NCBI RefSeq assembly: GCF_000767835.1
Contig: NZ_JPEN01000103.1
Coordinates: forward strand, 1 to 64,000
Direction of reading: 5' to 3'
Source of the DNA: Streptococcus sinensis
Lineage (GTDB): Bacteria > Bacillota > Bacilli > Lactobacillales > Streptococcaceae
Length of the DNA stretch: 64,000 nucleotides
Positions 25,857-34,529 of this stretch are shown here, one piece after another. A model generated the notes under the pieces. The model did no database searches, had not been told where the DNA came from, and saw nothing but the letters and a program-made list of their open reading frames with translations. Position 1 is the stretch's first letter, and each line of letters opens with the position of its first letter. The position numbers and the translations under genes were made by a program.

Positions 25857-26534
25857 ATGATGAAAAAGTTAGTCAAAAGAGAATTTCATTCGCGATCGAA
25901 GTTTTTTGCCTGTCTGCTGACCTTTTGCGCAGGCTTTGTGGATGCCTACACTTTTATGGAGCGTGGGGGTACCTTGGTCGCTGGACAAACAGGGAATGTC
26001 GTCTTTTTGTCCGTTGAGCTGATTCACCATAAAACTGGAGAAATTGAAGTGAAACTGGCTACCATGCTGGCTTTCATGCTGGGTATTTTCCTGATAACTG
26101 TTTTCCGCCCCATTTTCGAGCAGTCTTTATGGCGGGTAACCAGTATCTCGCCTCTGGTGCTTATCTGTACCTTGGTAGGTTGTATGCCAAATACAGTGCC
26201 AAATATGTTTATCGTTCCTCCAATCGCTTTCTGCATGGGAGTTGTTGCGACAGCCTTTGGCGAAGTAGATGGCATTGTCTATAATAATTCTTTTATGACA
26301 GGAAATATCAAGAAAACGATGGTAGCTTTTGGAAATTTTGTCCGAACTAGCGAAAAGCCGTATCTGAAAGAAGGTATCTTTTTCGTTGCTTTGTTAGGAA
26401 GCTTCATCACCGGAGCTATTATTTCTACTTACCTCATCCAATTTTACGCTTTGCGAACGATTTGGATTGTTGCAGTGATTCTTTTTGCTTTCATGATGTT
26501 CAGGCTCACTCAGTATGTGAGAAGGAGTCGCTAA
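25857..26534 (+). CDS. YoaK/DUF1275 family membrane protein
   Basis: About 225 residues from ATG 25857 (25860 also possible). The frame is open back to 25785 inside udk, but that start has no ribosome site. Six or so transmembrane segments; family motifs AGFVDAYTFMERGGTLVAGQTGN and NNSFMTGN, as in DUF1275 proteins. Function is unknown; transport of a small molecule has been suggested for the family. The ribosome site is weak, so the start is uncertain. It follows udk after 37 bases and is probably co-transcribed. Confidence 0.8.
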   Translation: MMKKLVKREFHSRSKFFACLLTFCAGFVDAYTFMERGGTLVAGQTGNVVFLSVELIHHKTGEIEVKLATMLAFMLGIFLITVFRPIFEQSLWRVTSISPLVLICTLVGCMPNTVPNMFIVPPIAFCMGVVATAFGEVDGIVYNNSFMTGNIKKTMVAFGNFVRTSEKPYLKEGIFFVALLGSFITGAIISTYLIQFYALRTIWIVAVILFAFMMFRLTQYVRRSR

Positions 26535-26540
26535 ACATTT

Positions 26541-26575
26541 CACCAGTACGAGTGTTGCTCTGCTGGTTTATTTTA
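26541..26575 (+). terminator. weak terminator after YoaK-like gene
   Basis: ACCAG...GAG pairs imperfectly with CTC...CTGGT, then TTTATTTT. Confidence 0.45.
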
Positions 26576-26635
26576 TCTTCAATAGTTGAGAATTTTCTAT
26601 ACTGAAAAAATATTCTGAAAATGCTAGGTTATTTG

Positions 26636-26664
26636 TTGACAGTTCGATTCTACTGTGTTAAAAT
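26636..26664 (+). promoter_or_regulatory. leucine operon promoter
   Basis: TTGACA at 26636-26641, 17-base spacer, TAAAAT at 26659-26664 preceded by TGT. Consensus-like; transcript starts about 30 bases before the leader peptide. Confidence 0.85.
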
Positions 26665-26699
26665 ACTAGCAATAACATTTCAAAAGGAGTCAGTCAAAC

Positions 26700-26753
26700 A
26701 TGAAGTCAACCCAATATTCAAACTTTGCTTTGTTGTTGCGTTACTCGGGCTAG
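26700..26753 (+). CDS. leu leader peptide (attenuator control peptide)
   Basis: A 17-residue reading frame, MKSTQYSNFALLLRYSG, with AAAAGGAGTCAGTCAAAC before the ATG. Three consecutive Leu codons (TTG TTG TTG) make ribosome progress depend on charged tRNA-Leu. It is followed by alternative RNA stems ending in an intrinsic terminator ahead of leuA, the classical attenuation layout also known for leucine operons of lactic acid bacteria. Confidence 0.85.
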   Translation: MKSTQYSNFALLLRYSG

Positions 26754-26836
26754 TGCGAAAGCATTAGTCCTGTTTGGCTTACCAAGCGGGAGTAAATCAA
26801 CATCTCGCTTGGTTTCAAGCGAGATGTTTTTTGTTT
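26754..26836 (+). promoter_or_regulatory. leucine attenuator: antiterminator and terminator stems
   Basis: Terminator: CATCTCGCTTG pairs with CAAGCGAGATG around GTTT (26801-26825), then TTTTTTG. An upstream segment CCAAGCGGGAG (26782-26792) can pair instead with CTCGCTTGG of the terminator 5-prime arm, forming an antiterminator. The segment before it (GCATTAGTCCTGTTTGGC) could mask the antiterminator. Leu starvation would stall the ribosome on the TTG triplet and favour read-through. Confidence 0.8.
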
Positions 26837-26939
26837 TATACTCTTCGAAAATCTTTGGATAGGATGCACTGCGCTAGGGCGAACTTAAAGTTCCCTTCAC
26901 AGTTTCATTTCTTAGCGACATTGATTTTCATTGACTATT
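26837..26939. repeat. RUP-like MITE between leu attenuator and leuA
   Basis: About 103 bp bounded by imperfect terminal inverted repeats: TATACTCTTCGAAAATC at the left, and GATTTTCATTGACTAT at the right, whose reverse complement is ATAGTCAATGAAAATC. These ends resemble the widespread pneumococcal/streptococcal small element with IS630-type ends (RUP, 107 bp). The interior is not recognisable. It forms the untranslated leader between terminator and leuA. Confidence 0.5.
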
Positions 26940-26979
26940 TCCAGTAGCTATTTTAAACGCTATAGAAAGAGGGATGTTT

Positions 26980-28545
26980 ATGCGCAAAATTGAATTTCTA
27001 GATACCAGCCTTCGGGATGGTGAGCAGACACCGGGAGTGAATTTCTCTATTAAGGAAAAGGTAGCCATTGCCAAGCAACTAGAAAAATGGGGAATTTCCG
27101 CCATTGAGGCTGGTTTTCCAGCTGCTAGTCCAGATTCATTTGCGGCGGTGCAGGAGATTGCCAAAGTCATTACTAGGGCTTCTGTGACTGGTCTGGCGCG
27201 TTCGGTTAAATCTGATATTGATGCCTGCTACGAGGCGCTCAAGGATGCCAAGTATCCACAAGTCCATGTTTTCATTGCGACCAGTCCCATTCACAGAGAG
27301 TTCAAGCTGAAAAAGTCTAAGGAAGAGATTTTAGAAGCCATTAAGGAGCATGTTTCCTATGCTCGTTCTAAGTTTGAGATTGTTGAGTTTTCACCCGAGG
27401 ACGCGACACGAACAGAGCTGGACTTCCTCCTTCAAGTTGTCCAGACAGCAGTTGATGCGGGCGCTAGCTACATCAATATTCCAGATACGGTTGGTTTTAC
27501 CACTCCGGAAGAGTTTGGCAATATCTTCAAGTATCTGATTGACAATGTCCAAACGGATCGTGAGATTATCTACAGTCCTCACTGTCACGATGATTTGGGA
27601 ATGGCAGTAGCAAACAGCCTGTCTGCGGTCAAATACGGAGCTAGGCGGGTGGAAGGCACGATCAACGGTATTGGCGAGCGTGCTGGTAATGCTGCGCTGG
27701 AAGAAGTAGCAGTTGCTTTAGAAATTCGTCAAGACTATTATCAGGTTGAGTCGGATATCGTCCTTAATGAAACCATCAACACTTCTGAGCTGGTGTCCCG
27801 CTTCTCAGGTATTCCAGTGCCTAAAAACAAGGCGGTCGTTGGTGGCAATGCCTTCTCTCATGAGTCCGGTATCCATCAGGATGGTGTTCTTAAGAATCCA
27901 CTGACCTATGAAATCATCACACCAGAGCTGGTTGGGGTCAAGAGCAATTCACTACCGCTTGGCAAGCTGTCTGGCCGCCATGCCTTTGTCGAAAAACTCA
28001 AAGAACTGGCTCTGGACTTTGCGGAATCTGAAATCAATGATCTCTTTGCTAAGTTTAAGGTCTTGGCTGATAAGAAAAATGAAGTCACAGATGCTGATAT
28101 TCGGGCTCTGATTGCCGGAACGACGGTCGAAAATCCTGAAGGCTTCCACTTTGATGATCTGCAGCTGACGACCAACGACGACCATACCATCACAGCGGAT
28201 GTGCAGTTGGTTAATGGGGACGGCGAGACGGTCAGCTGTGTGGCGGAAGGTAAAGGAAGCGTCGAAGCCATCTTTAATGCCATCGACCAATTCTTTAACC
28301 AATCTGTTCAGCTTTTATCTTATAACATAGAGGCGGTGACGGACGGTATTGACTCTCAGGCTCGCGTCTTGGTAGCTGTTGAAAATACGGATACTGATAC
28401 AATTTTCAACTCCTCTGGTATTGACTTTGATGTTCTTAAAGCCAGCGCCATTGCCTATATCCATGCCAACACCTTTGTGCAAAAGGAAAATGCTGGTGAA
28501 ATCGGCCATCAGGTATCCTACCGCGATCTGCCTGCAAATAATTAG
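26980..28545 (+). CDS. leuA: 2-isopropylmalate synthase
   Basis: 521 residues from ATG 26980 (GAGGG six bases upstream); 26974 is a less likely alternative. Condenses 2-ketoisovalerate with acetyl-CoA, the first committed step of leucine synthesis. The TIM-barrel part has LDTSLRDGEQTPG at the start and SPHCHDDLGMAVAN and NGIGERAGNAALEE later (metal His residues); the C-terminal third is the LeuA dimer regulatory domain that binds leucine. First structural gene of leuABCD, controlled by the attenuator upstream. Confidence 0.96.
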   Translation: MRKIEFLDTSLRDGEQTPGVNFSIKEKVAIAKQLEKWGISAIEAGFPAASPDSFAAVQEIAKVITRASVTGLARSVKSDIDACYEALKDAKYPQVHVFIATSPIHREFKLKKSKEEILEAIKEHVSYARSKFEIVEFSPEDATRTELDFLLQVVQTAVDAGASYINIPDTVGFTTPEEFGNIFKYLIDNVQTDREIIYSPHCHDDLGMAVANSLSAVKYGARRVEGTINGIGERAGNAALEEVAVALEIRQDYYQVESDIVLNETINTSELVSRFSGIPVPKNKAVVGGNAFSHESGIHQDGVLKNPLTYEIITPELVGVKSNSLPLGKLSGRHAFVEKLKELALDFAESEINDLFAKFKVLADKKNEVTDADIRALIAGTTVENPEGFHFDDLQLTTNDDHTITADVQLVNGDGETVSCVAEGKGSVEAIFNAIDQFFNQSVQLLSYNIEAVTDGIDSQARVLVAVENTDTDTIFNSSGIDFDVLKASAIAYIHANTFVQKENAGEIGHQVSYRDLPANN

Positions 28546-28557
28546 AAGGAAGCGACT

Positions 28558-29595
28558 ATGACAAAAGAAATTGTAGCTCTGGCGGGTGACGGTATCGGCC
28601 CAGAAATCATGGAAGCCGGTCTCCAAGTTTTGGCTGCTGTTGCGGACAAGTTCGGCTTTGCTTATCATATCACGGAGAAGGCTTTTGGAGGTGCTGGGAT
28701 TGATGCGGAAGGTCATCCTCTGCCTCAGTCAACGTTGGCAGCAGCCAAGGAGGCGGATGCTATTCTCTTGGCAGCTATCGGCAGCCCCCAGTATGATAAT
28801 GCACCGGTTCGGCCTGAGCAAGGTTTGCTAGCTCTGCGCAAGGAACTTAAGCTCTATGCCAATATCCGTCCGGTTAAGATTTTCGATGCCCTTAAGCATT
28901 TGTCGCCTTTGAAAGCTGAAAGAATTGCTGGTGTGGACTTCGTGGTCGTGCGCGAGTTGACAGGTGGGATTTACTTTGGTGAGCATATTTTGAAGGATAA
29001 ATCTGCGCGTGATATCAACGACTACAGTTATGAAGAGGTGGAGCGGATTGTCCGTAAGGCCTTTGATATTGCGCGTGGTCGCAGAAAGCGCGTGACCAGT
29101 ATTGACAAGCAAAATGTGCTAGCGACATCCAAACTCTGGCGCAGAGTAGCGGATGAGGTGGCCAAGGATTATCCAGATGTGACCTTAGAGCACCAATTGG
29201 TGGACAGCGCAGCTATGCTCATGATTACCAATCCTGCTAAGTTTGATGTCGTAGTAACGGAAAATCTCTTCGGGGATATTCTCTCAGACGAGTCCAGTGT
29301 CTTGTCAGGGACGCTGGGAGTTATGCCATCGGCCAGTCATTCGGCTGCTGGGCCAAGTCTTTATGAGCCCATCCATGGTTCGGCTCCCGATATTGCGGGG
29401 CAGGGTATTGCCAATCCTATCAGCATGATCCTTTCTGTAGCTATGATGCTGGGGGATAGCTTTGCGGAGCTTGAAGCTGCAGAAGCGATTGAAGCAGCGG
29501 TTGAGAAGACTTTGGGTCAGGGTGTCTTAACCCGAGATCTGGGCGGTCAGGCAGGAACAACTCAAATGACGGAGGCAATTATTAATAACTTATGA
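28558..29595 (+). CDS. leuB: 3-isopropylmalate dehydrogenase
   Basis: 345 residues. NAD-dependent oxidative decarboxylation of 3-isopropylmalate to 2-ketoisocaproate. GDGIGPEIM at the N-terminus, ELTGGIYFG, the metal site DNLFGDILSDE-like ENLFGDILSDESS, and HGSAPDIAGQGIANP near the C-terminus. Twelve bases after leuA with AGAAGGAAGCG as ribosome site. Confidence 0.96.
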   Translation: MTKEIVALAGDGIGPEIMEAGLQVLAAVADKFGFAYHITEKAFGGAGIDAEGHPLPQSTLAAAKEADAILLAAIGSPQYDNAPVRPEQGLLALRKELKLYANIRPVKIFDALKHLSPLKAERIAGVDFVVVRELTGGIYFGEHILKDKSARDINDYSYEEVERIVRKAFDIARGRRKRVTSIDKQNVLATSKLWRRVADEVAKDYPDVTLEHQLVDSAAMLMITNPAKFDVVVTENLFGDILSDESSVLSGTLGVMPSASHSAAGPSLYEPIHGSAPDIAGQGIANPISMILSVAMMLGDSFAELEAAEAIEAAVEKTLGQGVLTRDLGGQAGTTQMTEAIINNL

Positions 29596-29858
29596 AATGG
29601 ATATTAACGGGTATTTGCCTGCTATGGAACCTTGTCGTTTTCCTGCTTTATGGCTGGGATAAGCGAAAGGCTAAGAAAAATCACTACCGCATTCCAGAGA
29701 AAACCTTGCTCTTATCAGCTCTGGCAGCCGGAGGTTTGGGCGCTTTCTTGGGTGGTCGCCTCTTTCATCACAAGACCAGAAAATGGTATTTCTGGTTGGC
29801 TTGGATTTGCGGAATGATAGTGGAAATCGGAATTTTATATTACATATGGAGAAGCTAG
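29592..29858 (+). CDS. DUF1294 family small membrane protein in leu operon
   Basis: 88 residues, overlapping leuB by four bases (ATGA). Three hydrophobic segments and the family pattern [17 protein letters not shown] then [14 protein letters not shown]. Function unknown. The tight placement between leuB and leuC and retention of an open frame argue for a real, co-regulated gene, but a link to leucine metabolism is only inferred from position. Confidence 0.85.
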   Translation: MKWILTGICLLWNLVVFLLYGWDKRKAKKNHYRIPEKTLLLSALAAGGLGAFLGGRLFHHKTRKWYFWLAWICGMIVEIGILYYIWRS

Positions 29859-29859
29859 T

Positions 29860-31242
29860 ATGGCTGGAAAATCGATTTTTGATAAGCTTTGGGACAGGCA
29901 TGTCATAACAGGCCAAGAAGGCCAGCCCCAGCTTATGTATGTGGATCAGCATTATATTCATGAAGTAACCAGCCCTCAGGCTTTTCAAGGCCTTCGAGAT
30001 GCAGGGCGCAAGGTCAGACGGCCGGATTTAACCTTTGGAACTTTTGATCACAATGTCCCCACTGTCAATATCTATGACATCCGAGATGCGATTTCTAAGG
30101 CTCAGATTGATAAGCTTTCTGACAATGTCAAGGAGTTTGGCATTGAGCACGCAGCTCACGGATCGGAGTTGCAGGGGATTGTCCATATGGTTGGACCCGA
30201 AACTGGCAAGACTCAGCCGGGCAAATTTATCGTCTGCGGTGACAGTCACACGGCCACTCACGGAGCTTTTGGAGCTATTGCTTTTGGAATCGGTACTTCG
30301 GAGGTGGAGCACGTTTTTGCCACGCAGACCATTTGGCAGGTCAAGCCTAAGAAAATGTTGGTCAAATTTACCGGAGTGCCACCTAAAGGTGTCTATTCCA
30401 AGGACTTTATCCTCGCTCTGATTGCCCGCTATGGTGTGGCCGCTGGTGTCGGTCATGTGGTCGAGTATGTTGGTGATGCGATTGACCATCTGACCATGGA
30501 AGAGCGCATGACTATCTGCAATATGTCCATTGAGTTTGGCTCCAAGATGGGCATTATGAATCCCGACCAGAAGACTTATGATTACGTTCAAGGGCGGCCG
30601 GGCGCTCCCAAGGACTTTGAGGCGGCGGTAGCTGATTGGAAGACTCTAGTCAGTGATCCTGATGCTGTCTATGATAAGATCATTGAGATGGATGTTTCCG
30701 AGCTGGCACCTATGGTGACTTGGGGAACCAATCCTTCTATGGGAGTAGAGTTCGGCGCGGCTTTTCCAGAAATCTGTGATATGAACGACGAGCGGGCCTA
30801 CAATTACATGGATCTCTCCCCAGGTAAGAAAGCAGAAGATATTGACCTAGGTTATATCTTTATCGGATCCTGTACCAATGCCAGACTCAGCGATTTGCAG
30901 TTGGCAGCTAAGTTTGTCGCTGGCAAGCATATCGCTCCCAATCTGACAGCTATCGTCGTACCAGGCTCTCGTCCGGTCAAGCGGGCTGCTGAAAAGATGG
31001 GGCTGGATAAGATTTTTATGGAAGCGGGCTTTGAGTGGCGCGATCCGGGCTGCTCCATGTGTCTGGGAATGAATCCAGATAAGGTGCCAGACGGAGTCCA
31101 CTGTGCCTCTACTAGTAATCGGAACTTTGAGGATCGTCAGGGATTTGGCGCTAAGACCCATCTTTGCAGTCCAGCCATGGCAGCAGCGGCAGCTATTGCC
31201 GGACACTTCGTAGACGTCCGCCAGCTACCGGAGGTCCAGTAA
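29860..31242 (+). CDS. leuC: 3-isopropylmalate dehydratase large subunit
   Basis: 460 residues, aconitase superfamily. Cluster ligands visible as IGSCTNAR and [13 protein letters not shown], which give three Cys for a 4Fe-4S cluster; substrate motifs [14 protein letters not shown] and [11 protein letters not shown]. With LeuD it isomerises 2- to 3-isopropylmalate. Starts two bases after the DUF1294 gene. Confidence 0.97.
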   Translation: MAGKSIFDKLWDRHVITGQEGQPQLMYVDQHYIHEVTSPQAFQGLRDAGRKVRRPDLTFGTFDHNVPTVNIYDIRDAISKAQIDKLSDNVKEFGIEHAAHGSELQGIVHMVGPETGKTQPGKFIVCGDSHTATHGAFGAIAFGIGTSEVEHVFATQTIWQVKPKKMLVKFTGVPPKGVYSKDFILALIARYGVAAGVGHVVEYVGDAIDHLTMEERMTICNMSIEFGSKMGIMNPDQKTYDYVQGRPGAPKDFEAAVADWKTLVSDPDAVYDKIIEMDVSELAPMVTWGTNPSMGVEFGAAFPEICDMNDERAYNYMDLSPGKKAEDIDLGYIFIGSCTNARLSDLQLAAKFVAGKHIAPNLTAIVVPGSRPVKRAAEKMGLDKIFMEAGFEWRDPGCSMCLGMNPDKVPDGVHCASTSNRNFEDRQGFGAKTHLCSPAMAAAAAIAGHFVDVRQLPEVQ

Positions 31243-31251
31243 GGAAGTTTT

Positions 31252-31842
31252 ATGGAAAAATTTACAATCTACACGGGGACAACAGTCCCCCTCATGAACG
31301 ATAATATCGATACGGACCAAATTTTGCCCAAGCAGTTTCTCAAGTTAATTGATAAAAAAGGCTTTGGCAAGTACCTCATGTACGCTTGGCGCTATCTGGA
31401 CAATCAGTACACCGAAGATCCTGATTTCGTCTTTAACAGACCAGAGTACCGTAAGGCGACTATTCTGATTACAGGGGACAATTTCGGTGCGGGTTCCTCT
31501 CGGGAGCACGCTGCCTGGGCCTTGGCTGACTATGGCTTCAAGGTAGTTATTGCCGGATCTTTCGGGGATATTCACTATAACAACGAGCTTAATAACGGTA
31601 TGCTGCCTATTGTCCAGCCGCTGGAAGTGCGGCAAGCCTTGGCTAATCTGAAGCCGACGGATGAAGTGACGGTGGATTTAGAACAGCAGAAGATTTTTTC
31701 ACCAGTGGGAGAATTCTCCTTTGACATTGATGGAGAATGGAAGCACAAGCTTCTCAACGGTCTGGATGACATCGGCATTACCCTGCAATATGAGGATTTG
31801 ATTACAAAATATGAAAAAAATCGTCCATCTTATTGGCAGTAA
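31252..31842 (+). CDS. leuD: 3-isopropylmalate dehydratase small subunit
   Basis: 196 residues, swivel domain of the aconitase fold: [14 protein letters not shown] near the start and [17 protein letters not shown], the conserved small-subunit motif. Nine bases after leuC with AAGGAAG. Last gene of the leucine operon; no strong terminator is visible in the 98 bases before the next gene. Confidence 0.96.
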   Translation: MEKFTIYTGTTVPLMNDNIDTDQILPKQFLKLIDKKGFGKYLMYAWRYLDNQYTEDPDFVFNRPEYRKATILITGDNFGAGSSREHAAWALADYGFKVVIAGSFGDIHYNNELNNGMLPIVQPLEVRQALANLKPTDEVTVDLEQQKIFSPVGEFSFDIDGEWKHKLLNGLDDIGITLQYEDLITKYEKNRPSYWQ

Positions 31843-31940
31843 CCTTATTTTTGCTATATTGAGAAAATTCTGAAAAAGCTTGTATCCGATAAAAATATAT
31901 GGTAAAATAAATCTTAATTTAATAGAAAAGGAAGAAACTT

Positions 31941-32720
31941 ATGACAAAACACATTCAATGGAACGGACAGCTTTCACAAGAAGGTTATGACATCTTGAAA
32001 GGTGATGGCGGCTGTATCGTTTGCCCGACCAAGGTGGGTTACATCATCATGACCAGCGATAAAGCTGGCTTGGAGCGTAAGTTCGAAGCTAAGGCTCGTA
32101 ACCGTAATAAGCCAGGTGTTGTTCTATGTGGCAGTATGGATGAGCTCCGTGCTTTGGCTCAGCTGAATCCGGAAATTGAAGCTTTTTATCAAAAGCATTG
32201 GGATGAAGACATCCTCTTGGGCTGTATCCTTCCATGGAAGCCAGAAGCTTTTGAAAAGCTCAAAGCTTATGGCGACGGTCGGGAAGAGCTGATGACAGAT
32301 GTTCGTGGCACTAGCTGTTTTGTTATTAAGTTTGGTAAGGCGGGCGAGCAGCTGGCAGCTAAGCTTTGGGAAGAAGGCAAGATGGTCTATGCATCCTCAG
32401 CCAACCCATCCGGTAAAGGAAACCGAGGCAAGGTCGAAGGAATTGGCGAGCGTATCGAAAATGCTGTTGACTTAGTCATTGAAGCAGATGACTATGTAGC
32501 CTCTATCCAGCCAGATAAGACAATCGAAACTCGCTATGAGCAAGGCGTTATGGTCTCAATGGTTGACAAGGATGGAAAACTGATTCCAGAACAAGGTGGC
32601 CAACGTTCCATCTCACCAGCACCAGTAGTCATCCGCAAAGGCTTGGACATAGACAAAATCATGATGCACCTGTCCGATACTTTCAACTCATGGGATTATC
32701 GTCAGGGTGAATATTACTAA
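31941..32720 (+). CDS. Sua5/YciO/YrdC family protein (threonylcarbamoyl-AMP synthase-like)
   Basis: 259 residues. YrdC-type fold: GGCIVCPTKVGYIIM near the start, KARNRNKPGVVLC, the nucleotide-binding SSANPSGKGN, and a C-terminal extension shorter than true Sua5. Family members make threonylcarbamoyl-AMP from Thr, bicarbonate and ATP for tRNA t6A; streptococci usually have another copy next to prmC, so this longer form may be a paralogue with a different role. Extended -10 (TGGTAAAAT) near 31900 and its own terminator, so probably monocistronic. Confidence 0.82.
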   Translation: MTKHIQWNGQLSQEGYDILKGDGGCIVCPTKVGYIIMTSDKAGLERKFEAKARNRNKPGVVLCGSMDELRALAQLNPEIEAFYQKHWDEDILLGCILPWKPEAFEKLKAYGDGREELMTDVRGTSCFVIKFGKAGEQLAAKLWEEGKMVYASSANPSGKGNRGKVEGIGERIENAVDLVIEADDYVASIQPDKTIETRYEQGVMVSMVDKDGKLIPEQGGQRSISPAPVVIRKGLDIDKIMMHLSDTFNSWDYRQGEYY

Positions 32721-32727
32721 GATAAAA

Positions 32728-32775
32728 AGAAGCTCAGTGTGAGAGGGGATTTCCTCTTTACACTGGGCTTTTTAG
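32728..32775 (+). terminator. terminator after YrdC-like gene
   Basis: AAGCTCAGTGTGAGAGG pairs with CCTCTTTACACTGGGCTT, then TTTTAG. Confidence 0.8.
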
Positions 32776-32838
32776 TTTGGAACTTTAAGTTCAAAATCTT
32801 TACCCATTTTAAAATTATTTCTAAATAGAACAAAACCC

Positions 32839-32867
32839 TTGACAGATGTAATATCCGGTGTTACAAT
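32839..32867 (+). promoter_or_regulatory. SirTM operon promoter with MarR-type operator
   Basis: TTGACA (32839-32844), 17 bases, TACAAT (32862-32867). Inside the spacer is the palindrome TGTAAT-N7-GTTACA (32847-32865), overlapping the -10. The same arrangement precedes marR at 34462. Both 5-prime leaders also contain TTCGATATAGAA. Confidence 0.78.
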
Positions 32868-32908
32868 TTATGAAAACGATTCGATATAGAAATAAATTGG
32901 AGTAAGGA

Positions 32909-33721
32909 ATGAATCAAGTTAAAGAAGCAAAGAAATTACTGGATGAGGCAGATGCGGTTTTGATAGGGGCTGCTGCTGGATTATCAACCGCTGCAGGTTT
33001 AGATTATGCTGGTCAGAGATTTCAGCAACATTTTTCAGACTATATAGAAAAATATGGAATGACTGATATGTATTCTGCTGGATTTTATCCTTTTCAAACT
33101 TTGGAAGAAAAGTGGGCATATTGGTCACGACATGTATTATTAAACCGTTATGGCGAAAGTTTGCCTCTATATCAGGATTTATATAATCTTGTAAAAGATA
33201 AGGAATATTTTGTCATGACGACGAATGTGGACGGTCAGTTTGAAAAGGCTGGATTTGATCGAGAACGATTGTTTGAAATTCAGGGGAACTATGGTGAGTT
33301 TCAATGCTCAGTTCCTTGTCATCAAGAAGTATACTCAAACGAGGAAGCCATCAAGAAAATGGTGAAGGCAAGTCAAAATTTAAAGATTCCAAGTGAGTTG
33401 ATTCCGTATTGTCCGCGTTGTCAGGCACCCATGAATATGCATTTGCGGATTGATTCAACCTTTGTAGAAACGACGCTCTGGCACCAAGAACAAGAGGCTC
33501 TACAAAAATTCGTAGAGCGCTATGAAGATAAGAAATTAGTCTTACTTGAACTTGGAGTTGGCTATAATACGCCTACAATTATCAAATATCCTTTTGAAAG
33601 AATGACAATTTACTTTCCAAATGTTAATTTGATTCGTTTGAATATAGAAGACAAACCCAAAAAAGGCATCATCACGATTAATCAAGACATCAAGGAGGTA
33701 CTGGCAGCATGGAAAGAGTAA
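32909..33721 (+). CDS. SirTM sirtuin (class M, protein ADP-ribosyltransferase)
   Basis: 270 residues. Sirtuin Rossmann fold with GAAAGLSTAAGLDY in place of GAGxSxxxGIPD, TTNVDGQF in place of TQNID, and IQGNYGEF where classical sirtuins have the catalytic His; replacement by Gln is typical of class M. A zinc ribbon is formed by CSVPCH and CPRC. Class M sirtuins ADP-ribosylate a lipoylated GcvH-like carrier and are linked to oxidative-stress response in Streptococcus and Staphylococcus. Immediately followed by, and overlapping, the macrodomain gene that reverses the modification. No GcvH-L or LplA2 gene is in the window. Confidence 0.88.
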   Translation: MNQVKEAKKLLDEADAVLIGAAAGLSTAAGLDYAGQRFQQHFSDYIEKYGMTDMYSAGFYPFQTLEEKWAYWSRHVLLNRYGESLPLYQDLYNLVKDKEYFVMTTNVDGQFEKAGFDRERLFEIQGNYGEFQCSVPCHQEVYSNEEAIKKMVKASQNLKIPSELIPYCPRCQAPMNMHLRIDSTFVETTLWHQEQEALQKFVERYEDKKLVLLELGVGYNTPTIIKYPFERMTIYFPNVNLIRLNIEDKPKKGIITINQDIKEVLAAWKE

Positions 33722-34461
33722 AGAAATTGATTCACTATTTGGCACCAGATATCCCTACCCCAGAAAGCAAAGAGGAATGTGATTATCTATTTAAGGCTCT
33801 AAGGACAGTTTGGAAGCCACAAGAACTCCCTGCAGATTTTTGGGACTTACAGGATGCTTATCTGAAAGAGCAGGCGGAAAAGAAGGGGCAGACCTTGCTT
33901 TTAGAACTGGAAGAGGTAGCGCCTAACCTCTATCTCTGGCAGGGAGATATTACGACCTTGAAGGTTGATGCTATTGTTAATGCGGCTAATCATCAGCTTT
34001 TAGGCTGTTTCATTCCTCATCATCGCTGTATTGATAATGCAATCCATTCCCAAGCGGGTCTGCAGTTGCGCTTAGAATGTTATCAATTGATGGAGGAACA
34101 GGGGCATTTAGAGCCTACTGGGCAAGCTAAGTTGACAAAGGCTTATAATTTACCTGCTAAATATGTTATCCATACAGTTGGTCCTATTGTTCAAAAGGAA
34201 CTGAGAAAAAATGACGAGGATTTATTGGTTTCTTCTTATCAGTCATGTTTAAAGTTAGCTGTTGAAAATGGGATTGAAAGTTTAGCTTTCTGCTGCATTA
34301 GTACTGGTGAATTTCATTTTCCAAATCAACGGGCTGCAGAGTTAGCAGTGAAGACAGTTCAAGATTTTATGATAAAACATCCTCAAATCAAGATTGTCTT
34401 TAATGTATTTAAAGATGAAGATTTAAACATCTATAAAGAGATTATTTCTAAATCGAAATAG
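33709..34461 (+). CDS. zinc-dependent macrodomain (ADP-ribosyl hydrolase) of SirTM operon
   Basis: 250 residues, overlapping the sirtuin by 13 bases. Macrodomain core QGDITTLKVDAIVNAANHQLLG, then GCFIPHHRCIDNAIHS, whose Cys-His-Cys set is the zinc site of Zn-macrodomains, and CCISTGEFHFP with the ADP-ribose-binding loop. The first 75 residues are a helical extension typical of the SirTM-linked class. Expected to remove the ADP-ribose placed by SirTM on its lipoyl-carrier target. Confidence 0.9.
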   Translation: MERVKKLIHYLAPDIPTPESKEECDYLFKALRTVWKPQELPADFWDLQDAYLKEQAEKKGQTLLLELEEVAPNLYLWQGDITTLKVDAIVNAANHQLLGCFIPHHRCIDNAIHSQAGLQLRLECYQLMEEQGHLEPTGQAKLTKAYNLPAKYVIHTVGPIVQKELRKNDEDLLVSSYQSCLKLAVENGIESLAFCCISTGEFHFPNQRAAELAVKTVQDFMIKHPQIKIVFNVFKDEDLNIYKEIISKSK

Positions 34462-34490
34462 TTGACAGATGTAATAAAAATGATTACAAT
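34462..34490 (+). promoter_or_regulatory. marR promoter with the same operator
   Basis: TTGACA (34462-34467), 17 bases, TACAAT (34485-34490). Palindrome TGTAAT-N7-ATTACA (34470-34488) in the spacer. Bases from TTGACAGATGTAAT onward match the SirTM promoter at 32839, indicating autoregulation by the MarR protein and shared control. Confidence 0.78.
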
Positions 34491-34529
34491 AACTTTATAA
34501 AGTTCGATATAGAAGAAAAAGGAGACGAA

